This document shows, piece by piece, positions 25,043 through 38,257 of a DNA stretch of 64,000 bases. Made by a program: the position numbers and the translations under genes. Origin of the DNA: Warburgia ugandensis (taxonomy: Eukaryota > Streptophyta > Magnoliopsida > Canellales > Canellaceae). The stretch covers positions 49,803,136 through 49,867,135 of the forward strand of contig CP141136.1 in assembly GCA_035236585.1 (NCBI GenBank). Direction: 5' to 3'. Within the stretch, counting starts at the first letter, position 1; the number at the start of each line of letters is the position of its first letter. The notes beneath the pieces were generated by a model. The model was not told where the DNA came from. It saw only the letters and a list, made by a program, of their open reading frames with translations, and did no database searches.

Positions 25043-28000
25043 CTAGTTTTATCCTTTCACAGCCAGTCCAGCATGTCCAAGGGTCATAGACAATGGAGAA
25101 AATTAAGAAGTAGTATAAATAGAAGTAGTAGAGATGGCTAGAACACGAATAATATTAAATCACAAAGATGCACACCATCAATAAATAGGTGAAACACAGC
25201 TTGGTTTAACAAATAATTAGGCAGAGGATAGTGCAACCCTTTTCCAAAATCTAGTCTAAGACAACTTAAGGATTAAGGTGCAAGTAGGGAAACTCATATA
25301 TGGATTAGATTATGATGAGAATGATGAATGAAGATGTTAGTAAACTTATTAGTAGTTAGTTCTGACCTGTAATAGATTGATCTCATCAAAGGTGAGAAAA
25401 TTGAAGAACCCAGATGGCTATCTGACCTGTAATATGAGTATATTATCAAAAGGGTTATAACATAAGTATCATAGGGGATGTAAAAGGCAGACTTTGAGAA
25501 GAGTGACAAAGAATTTGAACACAAGAGAGTCATTAGAAGATTTTGATGATAGTCTAATAGGGATAAGAATACAAGATGATACTAGGAGATAACTGTGACT
25601 TGTACTAGATCACAATGGTATGGATCCTGAAGGACTTAGAGCAATTTTGGATAACTTAATTGGAGTCTTATGAAGAGTAAAGTGCTATCTAATAATGATA
25701 ACTTGAGTAGAAGTATAGCATGACCAAAAGATCAATGACATTATTAAGACATTGTATGAATTTTCTTGAGGCTATAGACAATTAAGGATTTTGATGATAT
25801 TAGAAAACTTCAACATTTCCTGGAAGTATTAAGTTTCTCCTGTCTGACAAGAAGATCGAGTATATGCAACCACTCAAATGGAGACATTGATTTTGACCGA
25901 TTAAGAAGAAAAAAGAGAACGAGATAGAGATGCAACTATAAGTAATGGGTGAATAGAAAAGGTCATGACTTTATTGAGGAAAGAATAGATCCATACAAAT
26001 CTTTCATCTTGGATCATCTGGGAAGATAAACCAATCAAATTCGAAGGAATAATAATAGTTGAGTTGGCGATGATGTTATTGTAAATGCGTATAATAGAGA
26101 TAAAGCAAATGGGATTTAAGACTTTGAGTAGAGCATTGAATGTAAGGACATTATGTTGCACGAAAATTTTCGAAGAAGAATGGTGATCCACTACAAATTA
26201 AATTCTACAAATGATTTGATGTCTATATCAATTATTGCAAGTAGAATCTTATCGGATCCATTAGCTTATGAGGAACACCAATGGATATAGTCCATAAAAA
26301 GGAAAATTTGGTGATATCCTACCTTGCCACTACATGAGTAAATAACGTAAATTGAAAAAGGAATTAAGTCGGGACAGTGACTTGTCCATTTGTCTTTCTT
26401 CAGCAAGTAGGGTACCATCAAGGATCGAATTGAGGTCTTGCAATCATAGATTGGAAGACCAAATATCTTAGGACCATTATTTAGTCATTACCTTTAGAGT
26501 ACTGTTGACTAAATAAAAGTATCCCACCCTAATTAATCAAATATGTTAGTATCTATGAGATAGTAGTCTAAATTATATACTCAGAGGATTGTTACAAGTA
26601 TTGAGGCATGAGTTTTCCCTAAAAGAAGTTACTTGTTAGACTAAGTCATTTGAGGGTATGAGGTTAGTTGATTAGGCCACATCATGAAGGAGCTACGAGT
26701 ACAATGAGTGCAGAAGCAACTGAGATAGGAGCAAAAGGGAAGAAGTGATCTAAACTAATGTGAAAGATTTTCCAAACCTTAACGGCTACCATGACAAGGT
26801 GAAGAAATTACTTTGGGTCTGAAAAATACTTTGGATTGAAAAGAAAGGCAAATAAGTACTGATCACTTTAGAGACCCTTGAGCTTATGACATAGATATAT
26901 CTGGAAAGAGATCAATAGGTAATCAAATAAAGTCTTTCTATGTCTAAGAAAATGTTTTATGCTTACCTGAGTATTGTTAAACTTGTTGATTTAACAGCTT
27001 CGTACAATTTGATATAATCGCTATTGAATGAGAATTATTGTTATAAGCTAAGTATGAGGGAACACTTGAAAATCACTACTTATGAGGATACCTCCTGACA
27101 ATACAGACTGCATGGTTGACGATAAAGCCTTGATAAAAGAGTGAATAATATATTGACATAGGGAATGGAAGGAGAAAAGGTGAGATGGCCAGCACATTAT
27201 AAGGTGAAGAATTGATGTTACGTTGCCTTTAGACAAATAGTTAGTTGTTATGTGCATATACTAAGTACAAAAAATCAATTGAAAGAATTTCCTAAGGACT
27301 AACCCTACTGGATTGAGTATAGAACTTTTGGACTGAAAGATTACGAAGAAAACTATCAAGCAAAGAAAGGACAAATAGGATAATGACAAAGGATTCAACC
27401 ATGACCTAGTAAGGGTACTCGGTTATGAATAAGATACTTTTTGCATAAATGGAAACATTGTTGGAAATCCTAATGACAAATTGATGTGAATAGTGAGATA
27501 GGCCTCTAGGCAAGAACATTTGACCCATGATGATGAATTAACCATAAAACATTTGACATGAGTTTGCATAAACTCTTTAGGGAGAAAAGCATTTGATGGC
27601 TTCAACATCTATGAAACTTGATGCACAGTTCGGATATCCTAATCGTAATATGAGATAGTATTAGGGATAGAGGATGCTACTTGAATTATTTTATGGGTTG
27701 AGGACCCAACTTATAGTAGAAAAGTGACAGACAGTTGAAATTCGAAGTTAATCAAGGGTTTGGCTGTAGGGCACATGATACCATATTAGCAATTGAAGTA
27801 TCTTAGGGGAAAATATAAAGTGAAGAAGATAAGAAGAAAAATTAGACATACGGAAAAGAATGTAGCTTTTTGGGACTCTTGCTAATGACATACAACCAAC
27901 CATTAGAAGGAGACATTGATGATGAATAGATCACTAGATGGAAGACGAGGAAAAAGGGATTATCCTATGCTATTCAAAATGAAATAGGAGGAATAAGATC

Positions 28001-28515
28001 ATTTGATCTCAAAGAAGTATGAAGTAATTTATATAGAGTAGAAGAAGATTATGGTCATCTAAGGAGACTATCCTATACATGATTAGAGGAATATGAGCAT
28101 CTAAGGATGGGTAGCTATACGAACTATAGTTAGAAACCAGTTGTTAAACTGGCATGCATGGGACTATGTATCAGAGTACACAGCGAAAGCGGCCCATATG
28201 TACTTAAAATAAATGGAGAAGATATATTGACAATATATATGTAAGGCCTTGAGGAAGGAATTATAAATATGGTAAAGTGAGAATGTGCCTAGGATGGGTT
28301 GCATGGTAACGTGAAAGGGTTTTAAGGACACAATTCCTTTACATACTAACTTGAAGAATTAACAAAAAGACATATAGGGTTGGAGCAAAAGGAATTTTCT
28401 TAGTTCGAGTTTTAAGGGAGTCCTCAGGAAGAATATGTCTTATCAAGAAGATAGCTGACTTGAAGGTAAGAATTTGTGAAATTTCGAGGACGAAATTCTT
28501 TTAAGGTGGTAATGA
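25043..28515 (+). other. Element C interior without recognisable gag-pol
   Basis: About 3.5 kb of purine-rich plus strand with no long reading frame and no domain I can name. Only the very end is recognisable: GTGAAATTTCGAGGACGAAA near 28476-28495 and the polypurine tract TTAAGGTGGTAATGA at 28501-28515, both standard for chromoviruses. Either the interior was always non-coding, as in LARDs, or it decayed far faster than the LTRs. The close match of the LTRs favours the first reading. Confidence 0.6.
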
Positions 28516-28923
28516 TGTAATGCCCCGAGCAATTTATGCTATTTTTGCATCCATTTAACAAAAATGAATTGGACATTCTATAGGAAACGAACTGTGTTAA
28601 ATGTTTTACTTTATTTAAAATACTAAATGAAGGAATTTGTAAGAAAACTGATACCATTAGATTCTACTCAAAAAATAAAATCCAACACCTCAAAGAACAC
28701 CAAAAACGGAGTTCGTATGAAGAAGTTACAGCCGTTTAAAGATTATGGGCAATTTTGTATAATGCACCTAAAAACGAAAAAGGACGAAAACCGTAGGGGA
28801 CCATTTTGATAACAGCACCCCTCATCTTCTTCCTTCTCCAGCCCTCTCTCCCGATTTTTCCAAAGGCTTCCACCATTGTCTCTGAAGGGTGGCACCGCCA
28901 TTGGCAGCACTGCCTTTCACCCT

Positions 28924-28933
28924 CTATAAAAAG
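28924..28933 (+). promoter_or_regulatory. TATA box of C 3' LTR
   Basis: CTATAAAAAG lies 409 bp into the LTR, followed by pyrimidine-rich sequence (CCCTATTCCCTCC) suited to transcription start. The related E LTRs have their TATA element at a similar offset. Confidence 0.7.
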
Positions 28934-31061
28934 CCCTATTCCCTCCTCTCCGAATCACGTTTTCTCGGCTAATTGGGGCTGGGGTTTCCGGCAAAAACCA
29001 GAAAACCCTCCTTCAATTTTTCATGTAAATTCTGACAAGGGCCAGGCCTTTCCTTTAGGCCGGCCTCTCCCCTCTCCTCTCTCCCCTATTTTTCCCCTGG
29101 AGGCACCGGGAAAAATGGGCTTTCCCCTTCACGTGTTTTTCGGCGACCTAGGAATTAGGCAGATGAAACAGGGGAGCCGCACCACCAGAAAGGGGGTCTA
29201 CCACTGGTGATGGGAGCTCCCTAGGCTACCCAAGGTAAGCCCTCTTTCCCCTCTCTCCGTTTTTCCTTCCTCCAGGCCGAATCCATGTCGGATCTGGCCA
29301 TTTTTCTAGCCTGAAAATGTCAGATTCCTGATGGGTCTGATAACCCATCGAAGAAGACGACCTCGGGATGCCAGGTGTGATGCGCTCCTTGGGACAGTCC
29401 TCTCGCATGCACACCACGTGCGGGTGCAGTCCCAGGTTCAACCGAGGCGCACGAGTGCCCCTGGAGCCAAGGCACATCATGCCTGCGCCAAAGACGCGTC
29501 TGCACGACGCCATCCAGGACGCGCGTCATAGCTCGTAGCTTGGGCATGCATGTGCGCATGTGAATGTAGCACCTGGCATGGCATTCAGGTACACATGACG
29601 TGTGGGTGCGAGTCCTGGTTCAACCAAGGCACATGCGTGTCCTGGGAGCGATGATGCAGGGCCCGTTTTGGGCCTTCTATGTATTCTTAACACTAAAATA
29701 CCCATAACTTGAGTTCTAGAACTCCGATTGAGGTGCCGCGAGAGGCGTTGTGTCTGTACCGATGGCACGGACACACACCCAAATCAAAAAATACTTAATC
29801 AAGCCCCTATATAAGGTGGCATGACCCTTAAACCATGATAGTGGCGCGGGGCCACTAAACCTTTGCAAACCTGACTATACCAAGGCTCAGTTAGGGACCT
29901 TAGGAGGCCGTTAGGCATGGGAGTGAACCCTTAATGCCTAAGTATTGAGGTAAACTATTCTAGAACCTATAGAAATAGGCCAAGCTAACTGTTTTCTCCT
30001 AAACCATGTCTAGGAACATACGAGGATAAGGGGACTAGCGCGATCAAACCAGGTAGGTGTCCTATCACTATTAGACTTTTAAAAAGATCCCATGATGCTT
30101 TGAGACTGCATGTTTTGAGTCATGGTTGCTTTTCTAATGCATGTTTTAAGTTTTTACGTTACATGTCCTATCTTTATGACATATAAACTTATGTTACATC
30201 CTTATGCACATGACCTACTTTTGAGTTAACATAAAAACTAGTATGCAAACGTGTCTTCATGTTTTATGGCTTTAAGCATGATATTAGCATAAAGTGATTT
30301 TTATGCATTGCTCACATGTCTTGAAAAGAAATGCATAAATTGCCTGATTTACGAAGATTGCATATCCTCGAGGGTTGCCAAAAGACACTAGAATGCCCAA
30401 AAGACACTGGTTAGGTAGTTGTGAGGATCAGGCAGTGTGAGGTACCCAAAGAGGACATTGAAAATGATTGCATAAATTGCATGATTGTTGATGATTGATC
30501 TTTGGCTTTATCTTTAGATGCTTTTGGGCTAGTAAACTCGTGAGTGCTATGCTGAGAGGTTCGGGGTGGCCTCCCAGCCTCTACCACTATAGGTGGAAAG
30601 GGTACCATGCCAAAAAGGCTTGACCTTACTTCGATTGCTATGTGGTAACGAGGACTACCACTGGTGTCACAGCACCCGTCAAAGTGTCATATGCCCCGTG
30701 GAGGCTATGACCGAGAGTCCCTAGGTACCCGGGGACCACACGGCTATGAGGTCGTAGGCCTAGTGTGCCCTATGTTTTTGAGAATTTACTTGCATTGCAT
30801 ATGGCATGACATGAGTATGGTCGACCATAGATCCATGAGTTGGATTTAGTTGAGCATCTTATGCATATCATAGTATATGTTTATGATATCTATGTTACTT
30901 TCAACTTGAATTATGCGATGCTTTAAGTTGTCAGCATTCTATTTTGACAATGACTTTTAATATCGATATTGAACAGGAGTGTCCAAACATGCACATGGTT
31001 TAAAGAACATATGTTTTAAAACATAGCATGCATTGTAAAACTAGTAGTGATTGACGCCTAC

Positions 31062-31080
31062 TGAGTATAGTATATACTCA
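31062..31080 (+). promoter_or_regulatory. Hairpin in C 3' LTR
   Basis: Identical in sequence and in distance to the LTR end (392 bp) to the hairpin at 24618-24636. Confidence 0.65.
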
Positions 31081-31472
31081 CCCAAATATATTATTTTTCA
31101 AGACAGCTCCACTCACGAGTAGAAGACGCCTCAGGAAATGTTAGTGCTACGAGCAAGTAAATAAAAAAGAGACAATTATACATGTAAGTAAACACTCTAC
31201 CCTTTGGACATGTATTTGTATTTATTTATAGTTGGGCTGTGAGCTGTGACTGGATAGACTTGGAAAGGCATTTATGATTTCTGAAATTTTCAAAAACTAC
31301 TTTGGTTGTTGTGAAAGCAAATGACACTCGGGGTTTTCAAAATGAGTTTAAAACAAAAGATTTTTTGCTGCGTTGAATTATTTTTATAAAATGGTTTTCA
31401 AATAGGGATGCATCCCACCTTAGGAATTAGATATTGCATTTAAAAATGCATGGAAAAACCTAGGTCATCACA

Positions 31473-32215
31473 AGAAATTCCTATAGGCACAAGATTGTGC
31501 CTAATTTGATTAGTTTGATATCACTACTGAAATTGAAATTTTTTATGCATCTTGGTTCTTCTTGAAATGGCAAGTATTATTTATTCTCCATGGCAAGGAG
31601 ATGTATAGATGCATGTGTGTGATTAGAGTGTTCTATGCTACATTACATAAATGACTAATAAGAATTTAGCCATGTGATTTATTGCATAGAAAGATTATTT
31701 TAAAGCATATGAGTGCTTGTGTGTTGCTGTGTCACAGGTTTTAGTTTCATAATTTAAGTTTTATCTACTAAGTATATCCCCATATACTCAACCTACCAAG
31801 AACCCTATAGATTAGAATGGAAAATCTAGGAACAAAATTTGAGAAATTTCCTGAGCAAATTATTTAGTGAAAAAGTGAGGCATTAGTTGATGATTAGATA
31901 TTATATGCTTATTTAGGATATTGATCATCAACGCAATAAAGGACAACTTGTTAGACCTTTTATTTTGCTAAACTTTTCATTTATAATAGACTATGAATGA
32001 TAATAAAAAAATTATATTTCATATTTTTAAATTTAATTATGTGTTATAATTCAAACATGGGTCTTATTTGGAAAAGAATAATGCTTGAGTATTTTTAAAA
32101 TAATTTTTGGGAAAATATGATTGATTTTGAAAAGAAATTTTCAAAATATGGATCCAATTTTCAAAATAAGTTTAAATTTAATAAAACATTTGTTTACAAA
32201 AACAAGGGTGTTACG
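31473..32215 (+). repeat. LTR H, right part
   Basis: Continues LTR H after element C. It holds a hairpin-like AGTATAT-CCCC-ATATACT at 31771-31788, an A/T-rich tail of the usual chromovirus kind, and ends near ACAAGGGTGTTAC at about 32203-32215. No clear primer site follows. Confidence 0.5.
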
Positions 32216-32988
32216 TGGTGTATGCAATATGACATGTGGTATTAAGGATGAATATGTCTTAATGAGTCTACAAATTTGTTAATTTTGAATTATGGTCTAT
32301 ACAAAGCACATTAATGATGGACTCACCTATTATGGGTTTGCATTTTTGGCTGCATCCTATGGGACTCAAGTTGGGTGAATTACATAATTAGTGCATAGCC
32401 ATCAATAAAAGCACCCAATTTAAGTACACTTATCTTCTTTAAGAGAAGTATGTGCCACATTTCTTACTTCATATGGTATATTAAGATTCATTTCACTAGT
32501 TACCCTGATATTTCTTAATTTATATATACTATTAGGAAGTTCAAGACTCTGTTTACTTTCTCTAATGCATGAATCTTGTTGAATGCTTAATCTTCTTATG
32601 ATTTCTTCACCATGTATGTTGTCTAGTTTTGTTTATTCTTGTTGCCTCTTGTTTTTACACTCAAGTCTAGGCCTATTTATGTGGGTGCTCTCGACTAGGT
32701 TGAAGTGTTCAAAGAACCTACATGAAAGGTTGAGAATGTTGTTGCAAAGACATCATAACATATTCAAGCTCATTTCATCAATAATCCATCATAACTTGGT
32801 GAGAGGTGGATCGTTGAATCTTCCTACTCAACTTGCTTGTCTTCAGAAAGGGGAATTTCCTTTTGTTTTTCTTAATCTAATTTAAAAACAAGTTGGATAT
32901 TATTTGTTGATTGTGTTGTTTTTAACTTAAAATAAGTGTGAGAATGTTATTTCAATTTTGTTTTTTGACTTAAAAATCAAGTAGGGGA
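32216..32988 (+). other. Probable 3' interior of Copia-like element K
   Basis: No protein domain can be named here. The end of the stretch, AATCAAGTAGGGGAT at 32974-32988, is a typical polypurine tract directly before a TGTTGG LTR start, so at least the last few hundred bases should belong to K. Confidence 0.4.
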
Positions 32989-33566
<578 letters not shown>

Positions 33567-33589
33567 TTATTTCAAAGACAAAGTTGAAG

Positions 33590-34457
33590 TGGACCCAATA
33601 AAGGAGTTATCTGCTATAGTTTTTGCCTTAAAGATTTGGAGACATTGCTAGTATTGCAAGAAGTTCGAGGTGTTTATAGATTAAGAAAGTCTTAGATACA
33701 AATTCTCATAGATTAATTTAAATATGAGGTAGTGACATTGGATGGAGTATTTGAAAGACTTTGACTTCACTACCAAGTATCATTCATGTAAGACAAATGT
33801 TGTAGCAAATGTTCTTAGCAAAAAGATGAAGGGAGTGATAGCAAATGTGTTTATAAGGTTAGTATTCATAGAATCGGTTTTGCTGGCACAAGAAGAGTGT
33901 ATGAAACCCAAGCCATGATTGCAATAGATGGATTTACTACTGGTGTTGATGGAGATGTACAGTTCTAGGGCAGGTTAGTGATACTTGTAGTAGTTGAATT
34001 GAGGAAAGACTTATTACAGGAGGCTCATAGAATGATGTATAGCATACACCCTAGAGGTACTAAGATGTACCAGGATCTAAAAATAAAAAAAATACTTTTG
34101 GTGGCAATGTATGAAAATGGATAATGGGCGTATGTAGCAAGATGCTTAACTTGTCAAAAGGTGAAGGTAGAACACCAGAGACCAGCTGGTTTATTATAGA
34201 CTTGGTGAGTAGAAGTGGGACCACATTATCATGGATTTCATTGTGGGTTTCCATAGACTACTAGTGGGCATGATATGATATGGACAATTGTTGATAGGTT
34301 GACTAAATCTAACACTTTCTCCCTATTAGATAAAAGTAGTCATTGGTGAGTCTAAGTTATATGTCAAGGTGATAGTGAGTCTACATGGGGTACCTTTAAG
34401 TATTATATCAAACATATATAATAGATTTACTTCTCATTCTAGCATAGTGTACATGAA
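33590..34457 (+). pseudogene. Element F RNase H-integrase remnant, first part
   Basis: Plus-strand pol of a chromovirus with stops. It shows RNase H (IVFALKIWRH near 33615-33645, FEVFID, WMEYLKDFDF, VVANVLSKK near 33800-33825), the integrase zinc domain near 33990-34165 (AHRMMYSIHPRGTKMYQDLK, then CLTCQK), and the start of the integrase core (GHDMIWTIVDRLTKS near 34265-34310, SLHGVPLSIIS near 34378-34411). It breaks off at about 34457 where solo LTR J is inserted. The upstream domains of F are missing, cut off by K. Confidence 0.8.
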
Positions 34458-37416
34458 TGTTTAGGTATTTAAATGACTTTTCTCAATTCTTTTTGGAAAG
34501 CAATTCCTCTAATTAAAAATCCTTTTTGAAAACAAATAGCAAAAACACTTTTATGTGAAAATATTTCTATAAAAACTCCAAGTGTCATTACTACTTTATA
34601 AATAGGGATTTAATGGTAAAATGATCATTTTATATTTATCTAAAATTTGATAGAGTTTCGTCTATTTCTGGGATGTTATGGATTTTATTGCATGCAATAT
34701 AGTATCCTTAGCAAACATCACTCATAATAAGAAACAATAAATGAGACTTTGTCTCCATTCAATTCTAACCAAATGTATCATAAGTTCAAAAGAATTTTTT
34801 TTTCTTTTTATAAGAGATAGTTTGAGATCCATCTTTATCATAGCTAAAATCTATCCATTCATAACCATCAATCTAGACACTTACAATGCATGTCCACAAT
34901 AATATAAGTCATAATGTAACAATCTAACACATTAATTTTAGAACGAAGATTCATATGTTCTTATACTTACTATGGTGTCACAGTCCCTGGTCTCATTTAC
35001 GAGTCCACTCTCCATCTTTTTTATTTCTTTCTTCTATTCTACTTCATCGAGTCTACCATATTGTATACAAATACAATATCTCAACAAGTTTATGCTTGTG
35101 TAGGAGGAACAAGATGCCTAAATGATAAAACATAATTTGCGGGTTACTAAAATTAGTTCTTTTAACAACGATTCACATTTGATCAAAATTTGTATATCTC
35201 AAAACATGAAACTCTTTCAATTTCATCAGTTTAGAAATCATGTATTTGTGTGAAAAACTTTCAATTTTCACTTTATACGTTTAATAAGAACTAAACTCAA
35301 TCTCATATGATCATAATACAAATCTGAAATATAATTTTGACAATGCATGCGATTTTGACTATAATCCCATCATATATCTAATTCTAAATAAAATCACAAC
35401 GCATTGACCATAATATACTCTCTTTTATATTTTCATATACTAACAAATCCATAATTGAATTTTAGCGTGTAAAATGAAGGTATGAAACCTCAGAGCATCA
35501 ATGTCAATACATTTAGTTTAAATCACAATTACTATCAAATTCTCAACTCAATGAGAAATACAAAAGATACTTAAAGATGTACAAAATGTCAAACTACCAT
35601 ACACACAGTACTGTTAAATCTAAGTGCGACACAAAATATAGTGAAAGATTGTCAAAATATCTAACTATTATATATATAGTACTGTTCAATCTAATATTAC
35701 GGCATCCCGCTATAGGCCACAAAGGAGCATATGGCCCATACATTTCTCCAATGATCATTGGAAACATATATCCATATCACATATTGTCAATCCATAATTA
35801 AAATCACTCTTTTAACATCTGGAGTTACTAAACTGTAAGATTAATAGTTACTTTTCACAAATTAGTGGCCTTAAACTCTTGATCCACGACTAAATCCAAT
35901 GCTAGGTGGTCAGATCTTGGGTTCACCCATTACTAATGGACATACATATTTGAGTTTTGATTTTCCATTTGATCCAATAGTTATATCATGTTCTTTATCC
36001 TAAAAATAGTAGCTTTTAGGTCCAACATCTCCATATACAATAGTAATCCAATGGTTTATAGCCGTTAGATTCTCTAATTCTTAACTCAACCATTACATCA
36101 ATGTTTAGAGTTAGATTTGGTGATCCTATGGTTTAAAGTGGTAGATCTAGCTTGAAATGATACAATTCTATTCAATGTGATTTGAAATTTCTAAATCGTC
36201 TAGGTTTCACTGCCCCTGTAACGTCTAAATCAAAATTTAGAATGAATCTCATGGAAATTGATGTTGATCTTAATTGTCTTGATCCTCATCTAGAAGTTGT
36301 TTGGAGCATTGGATTATTGTAAATCATCACAATCATGGTCGTACATCATTGCTACATTTGGATCTTGGTCTGATCAACTTCGATCATCAAATCACATAAG
36401 GGGATTTCTTTCTCACTCATGAGGATCGCGGTGAATGGCTCAAATCTTCAATCTAAGTTATCTTCATGGTTGTGCATCCATCCCTGCATCACTGCATCTC
36501 CAACCAACATTGCAAATCTCCCCAATCCTTTGAAGGGTTTTTCCCAATTGATGAGTCTTTCTCTCCAACAAAATTAAAGCCTTCGCGAATCATCTTCTTC
36601 CCTTGATTTTCTTGCAAGAAGTTGTCGGATCAAGAAAGGGCTTTAGTGTCTTGATCATCTCATCGTGAGGAACAAGATGGTTGGCTTTGAGCATAGATCT
36701 AAGTCACCATATTCTCTAGCAAGCTCAGTCTCTTGTAGGTAGAAAATGTGTACATAGTCCCTCTTTGATAGCAACATGTTTCCCCTTCCCACATGCCCCC
36801 TACAAGTTTTTTCGGTGTATGCTCTCTTTCTTCCTTTTCCCTTCTTCTTCATCTTCCTCCCTTACTTTTCTTCTTCCTTCCCTTCCTTCTTCTTCCTTTT
36901 CTTCTTTATTCAATGACATCAACTGACAATTGGTTTTGACCGCCGATTGCTTTAAGGGGAGGCTGCCAATATCAGCCTCTCCCTTTGAGTAAAAAATCTT
37001 CTTCTTTTTACATTACATTATATTATATATATATATATATAATTATATATTATTAATTCATCTTAATTATAATCATTATGCCTTTTGAATCTAGCATAAC
37101 GATGGTCATGCACGATAATAATGTCGTTGACCTATCAATTCTGAATTTCACTAGTGGGGCCTACTAAATAAATTTACCAAATACCCTTCACTTGGAAAAT
37201 ACCTAATTTTTCATCCAAACTCTAATTTTAGCATTCTTAGTATAATTGGAATCATTTTACTAATTACAATCAAATTATTGAGGTTTCATGGGTCAACTTG
37301 GTGTCCTTCAAAAAGTCAATTCCATGAAACTTAAAACATTAAGTCTAAATTCTCATTTCATTCAACAATAACTCAAAAATTATATGAAATAGAATTTAAA
37401 AATTAGGGTTATTACA
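34458..37416 (-). repeat. Solo LTR J splitting element F
   Basis: The minus strand starts TGTAATAACCCTAATTTTTAAATTC at 37416 (only the outer bases matter) and ends near 34458. It separates two halves of one integrase. Its U3 end resembles the D LTR (37200-37416 versus 51777-51982). No primer site or pol lies inside, so it is a solo LTR left by recombination. The left boundary is less certain and no target-site duplication was found. Confidence 0.7.
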
Positions 37417-38225
37417 AATACTCTAAGTTTTAGTATAGAATTTTATCCACAGATAGATGGACAATCAAAGAGGATGATCGAAACACTTGAGGGTTGTTAC
37501 GGGCTCATGCCATATAATGGAAAGGTAAATTGGATGTGCATCTTCCTTTTATTGAATTTTCTTACAACAACAATGATCATTACAGTATCAGCACGGCATT
37601 GTATGAGGCACTTTATGGCCGACCATGTCAAATACCTACATGTTCGAGTGATGTCAGATAAAGATGAATGGTAAAGTCAGATCTTATAGAGTAGTGCACT
37701 GAGAAAGTGAGGGTGATTTAGAAAAGACTCCTTATAGTGCACAGCCGACAAAAAAGTCATGCGGATGTGAGACATAGGGAGTTGGAATTTGAAGTAGAAC
37801 ATCATGTATTCTTGAGAATCTTTCTAATGATAGGAGTTATGAGGTTTGGTGTGAAAGGGAAATTGAGTCTAAGATATGAAGGTCATTTTGAAATCCTAGA
37901 GAGGATTGGTCCAATAACTTGTCATTTGGCTTTACCCCCATATTTATCTTCAATGCAAAATGTGTTCCACATATTATTCTGTCTAAATATATTTTGGACC
38001 CCACACATGTGCTAAATCAAGGAGCTACTGAGTCGCAACCTTATCTAACTTTTGAGGAGAAAACCATGAAGATCTTGGATATGAAAGAGAAGGTTTTGAG
38101 GGATAAGACCACTCTATTTGTCAATATTTTATGGTAACAACATTTGGTGGTGGAAGTTACATGGGAACTAGAAGCATATATGAGGTAAATGTATCTTGAG
38201 TCATACACTAAATCGTAACGAAATT
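37417..38225 (+). pseudogene. Element F integrase C-terminus and chromodomain, second part
   Basis: It resumes the same integrase: FYPQIDGQSKRMIETLEG near 37443-37492, then frames with PLRSLRYEGHFEILERIG-like GPY/F module sequence near 37857-37910, then the chromodomain tail near 38060-38215 (VLRDKTTLFVNILW). The catalytic glutamate of the QSER motif reads Lys here. The pol end is followed by the standard AAATTTTGAGGACTAAATTT block at 38220-38240. Confidence 0.8.
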
Positions 38226-38257
38226 TTGAGGACTAAATTTTAATATGGTGGGTATAA

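Larger units (their letters stand above)
22628..31472 (+). mobile_element. Element C: non-autonomous, LARD-like LTR retrotransposon
   Basis: Two long, closely matching direct repeats (22628-25028 and 28516-31472) flank a 3.5-kb interior that begins with a perfect tRNA-iMet primer site and ends with the chromovirus block AATTTCGAGGACGAAATTC and a polypurine tract. The interior has no recognisable gag, protease, RT, RNase H or integrase. Full LTR length (2957 bp) and interior length (about 3.5 kb) fit the description of large retrotransposon derivatives. The 5' LTR has lost its first 560 bp or so, so no target-site duplication can be read. The element sits within LTR H. Confidence 0.75.
28516..31472 (+). 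repeat. Element C 3' LTR, complete
   Basis: It starts TGTAATGCCCCG directly after the polypurine tract and ends TCATCACA, for 2957 bp. It carries the TATA box, GC-rich leader, pyrimidine tract with splice-like signals (29235-29276), an AGGTAGGT donor-like site at 30051-30058, the hairpin at 31062-31080 and the common LTR tail. This is the best reference copy of the family in the window. Confidence 0.9.

Noticed and set aside
25901..26191. 96-codon minus-strand frame in the interior of element C
   Set aside because: Antisense to the element, Ile/Ser-rich from AT-rich DNA, no recognised domain.
28806..29210. 134-codon plus-strand frame in the C 3' LTR
   Set aside because: It covers the TATA box and leader of the LTR, is Pro/Ser-rich by composition, and its counterpart in the 5' LTR is truncated. 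No domain is visible.
32583..32885. 100-codon plus-strand frame
   Set aside because: Lies near the 3' end of Copia-like element K but shows no RT, RNase H or other motif; left as unassigned interior.
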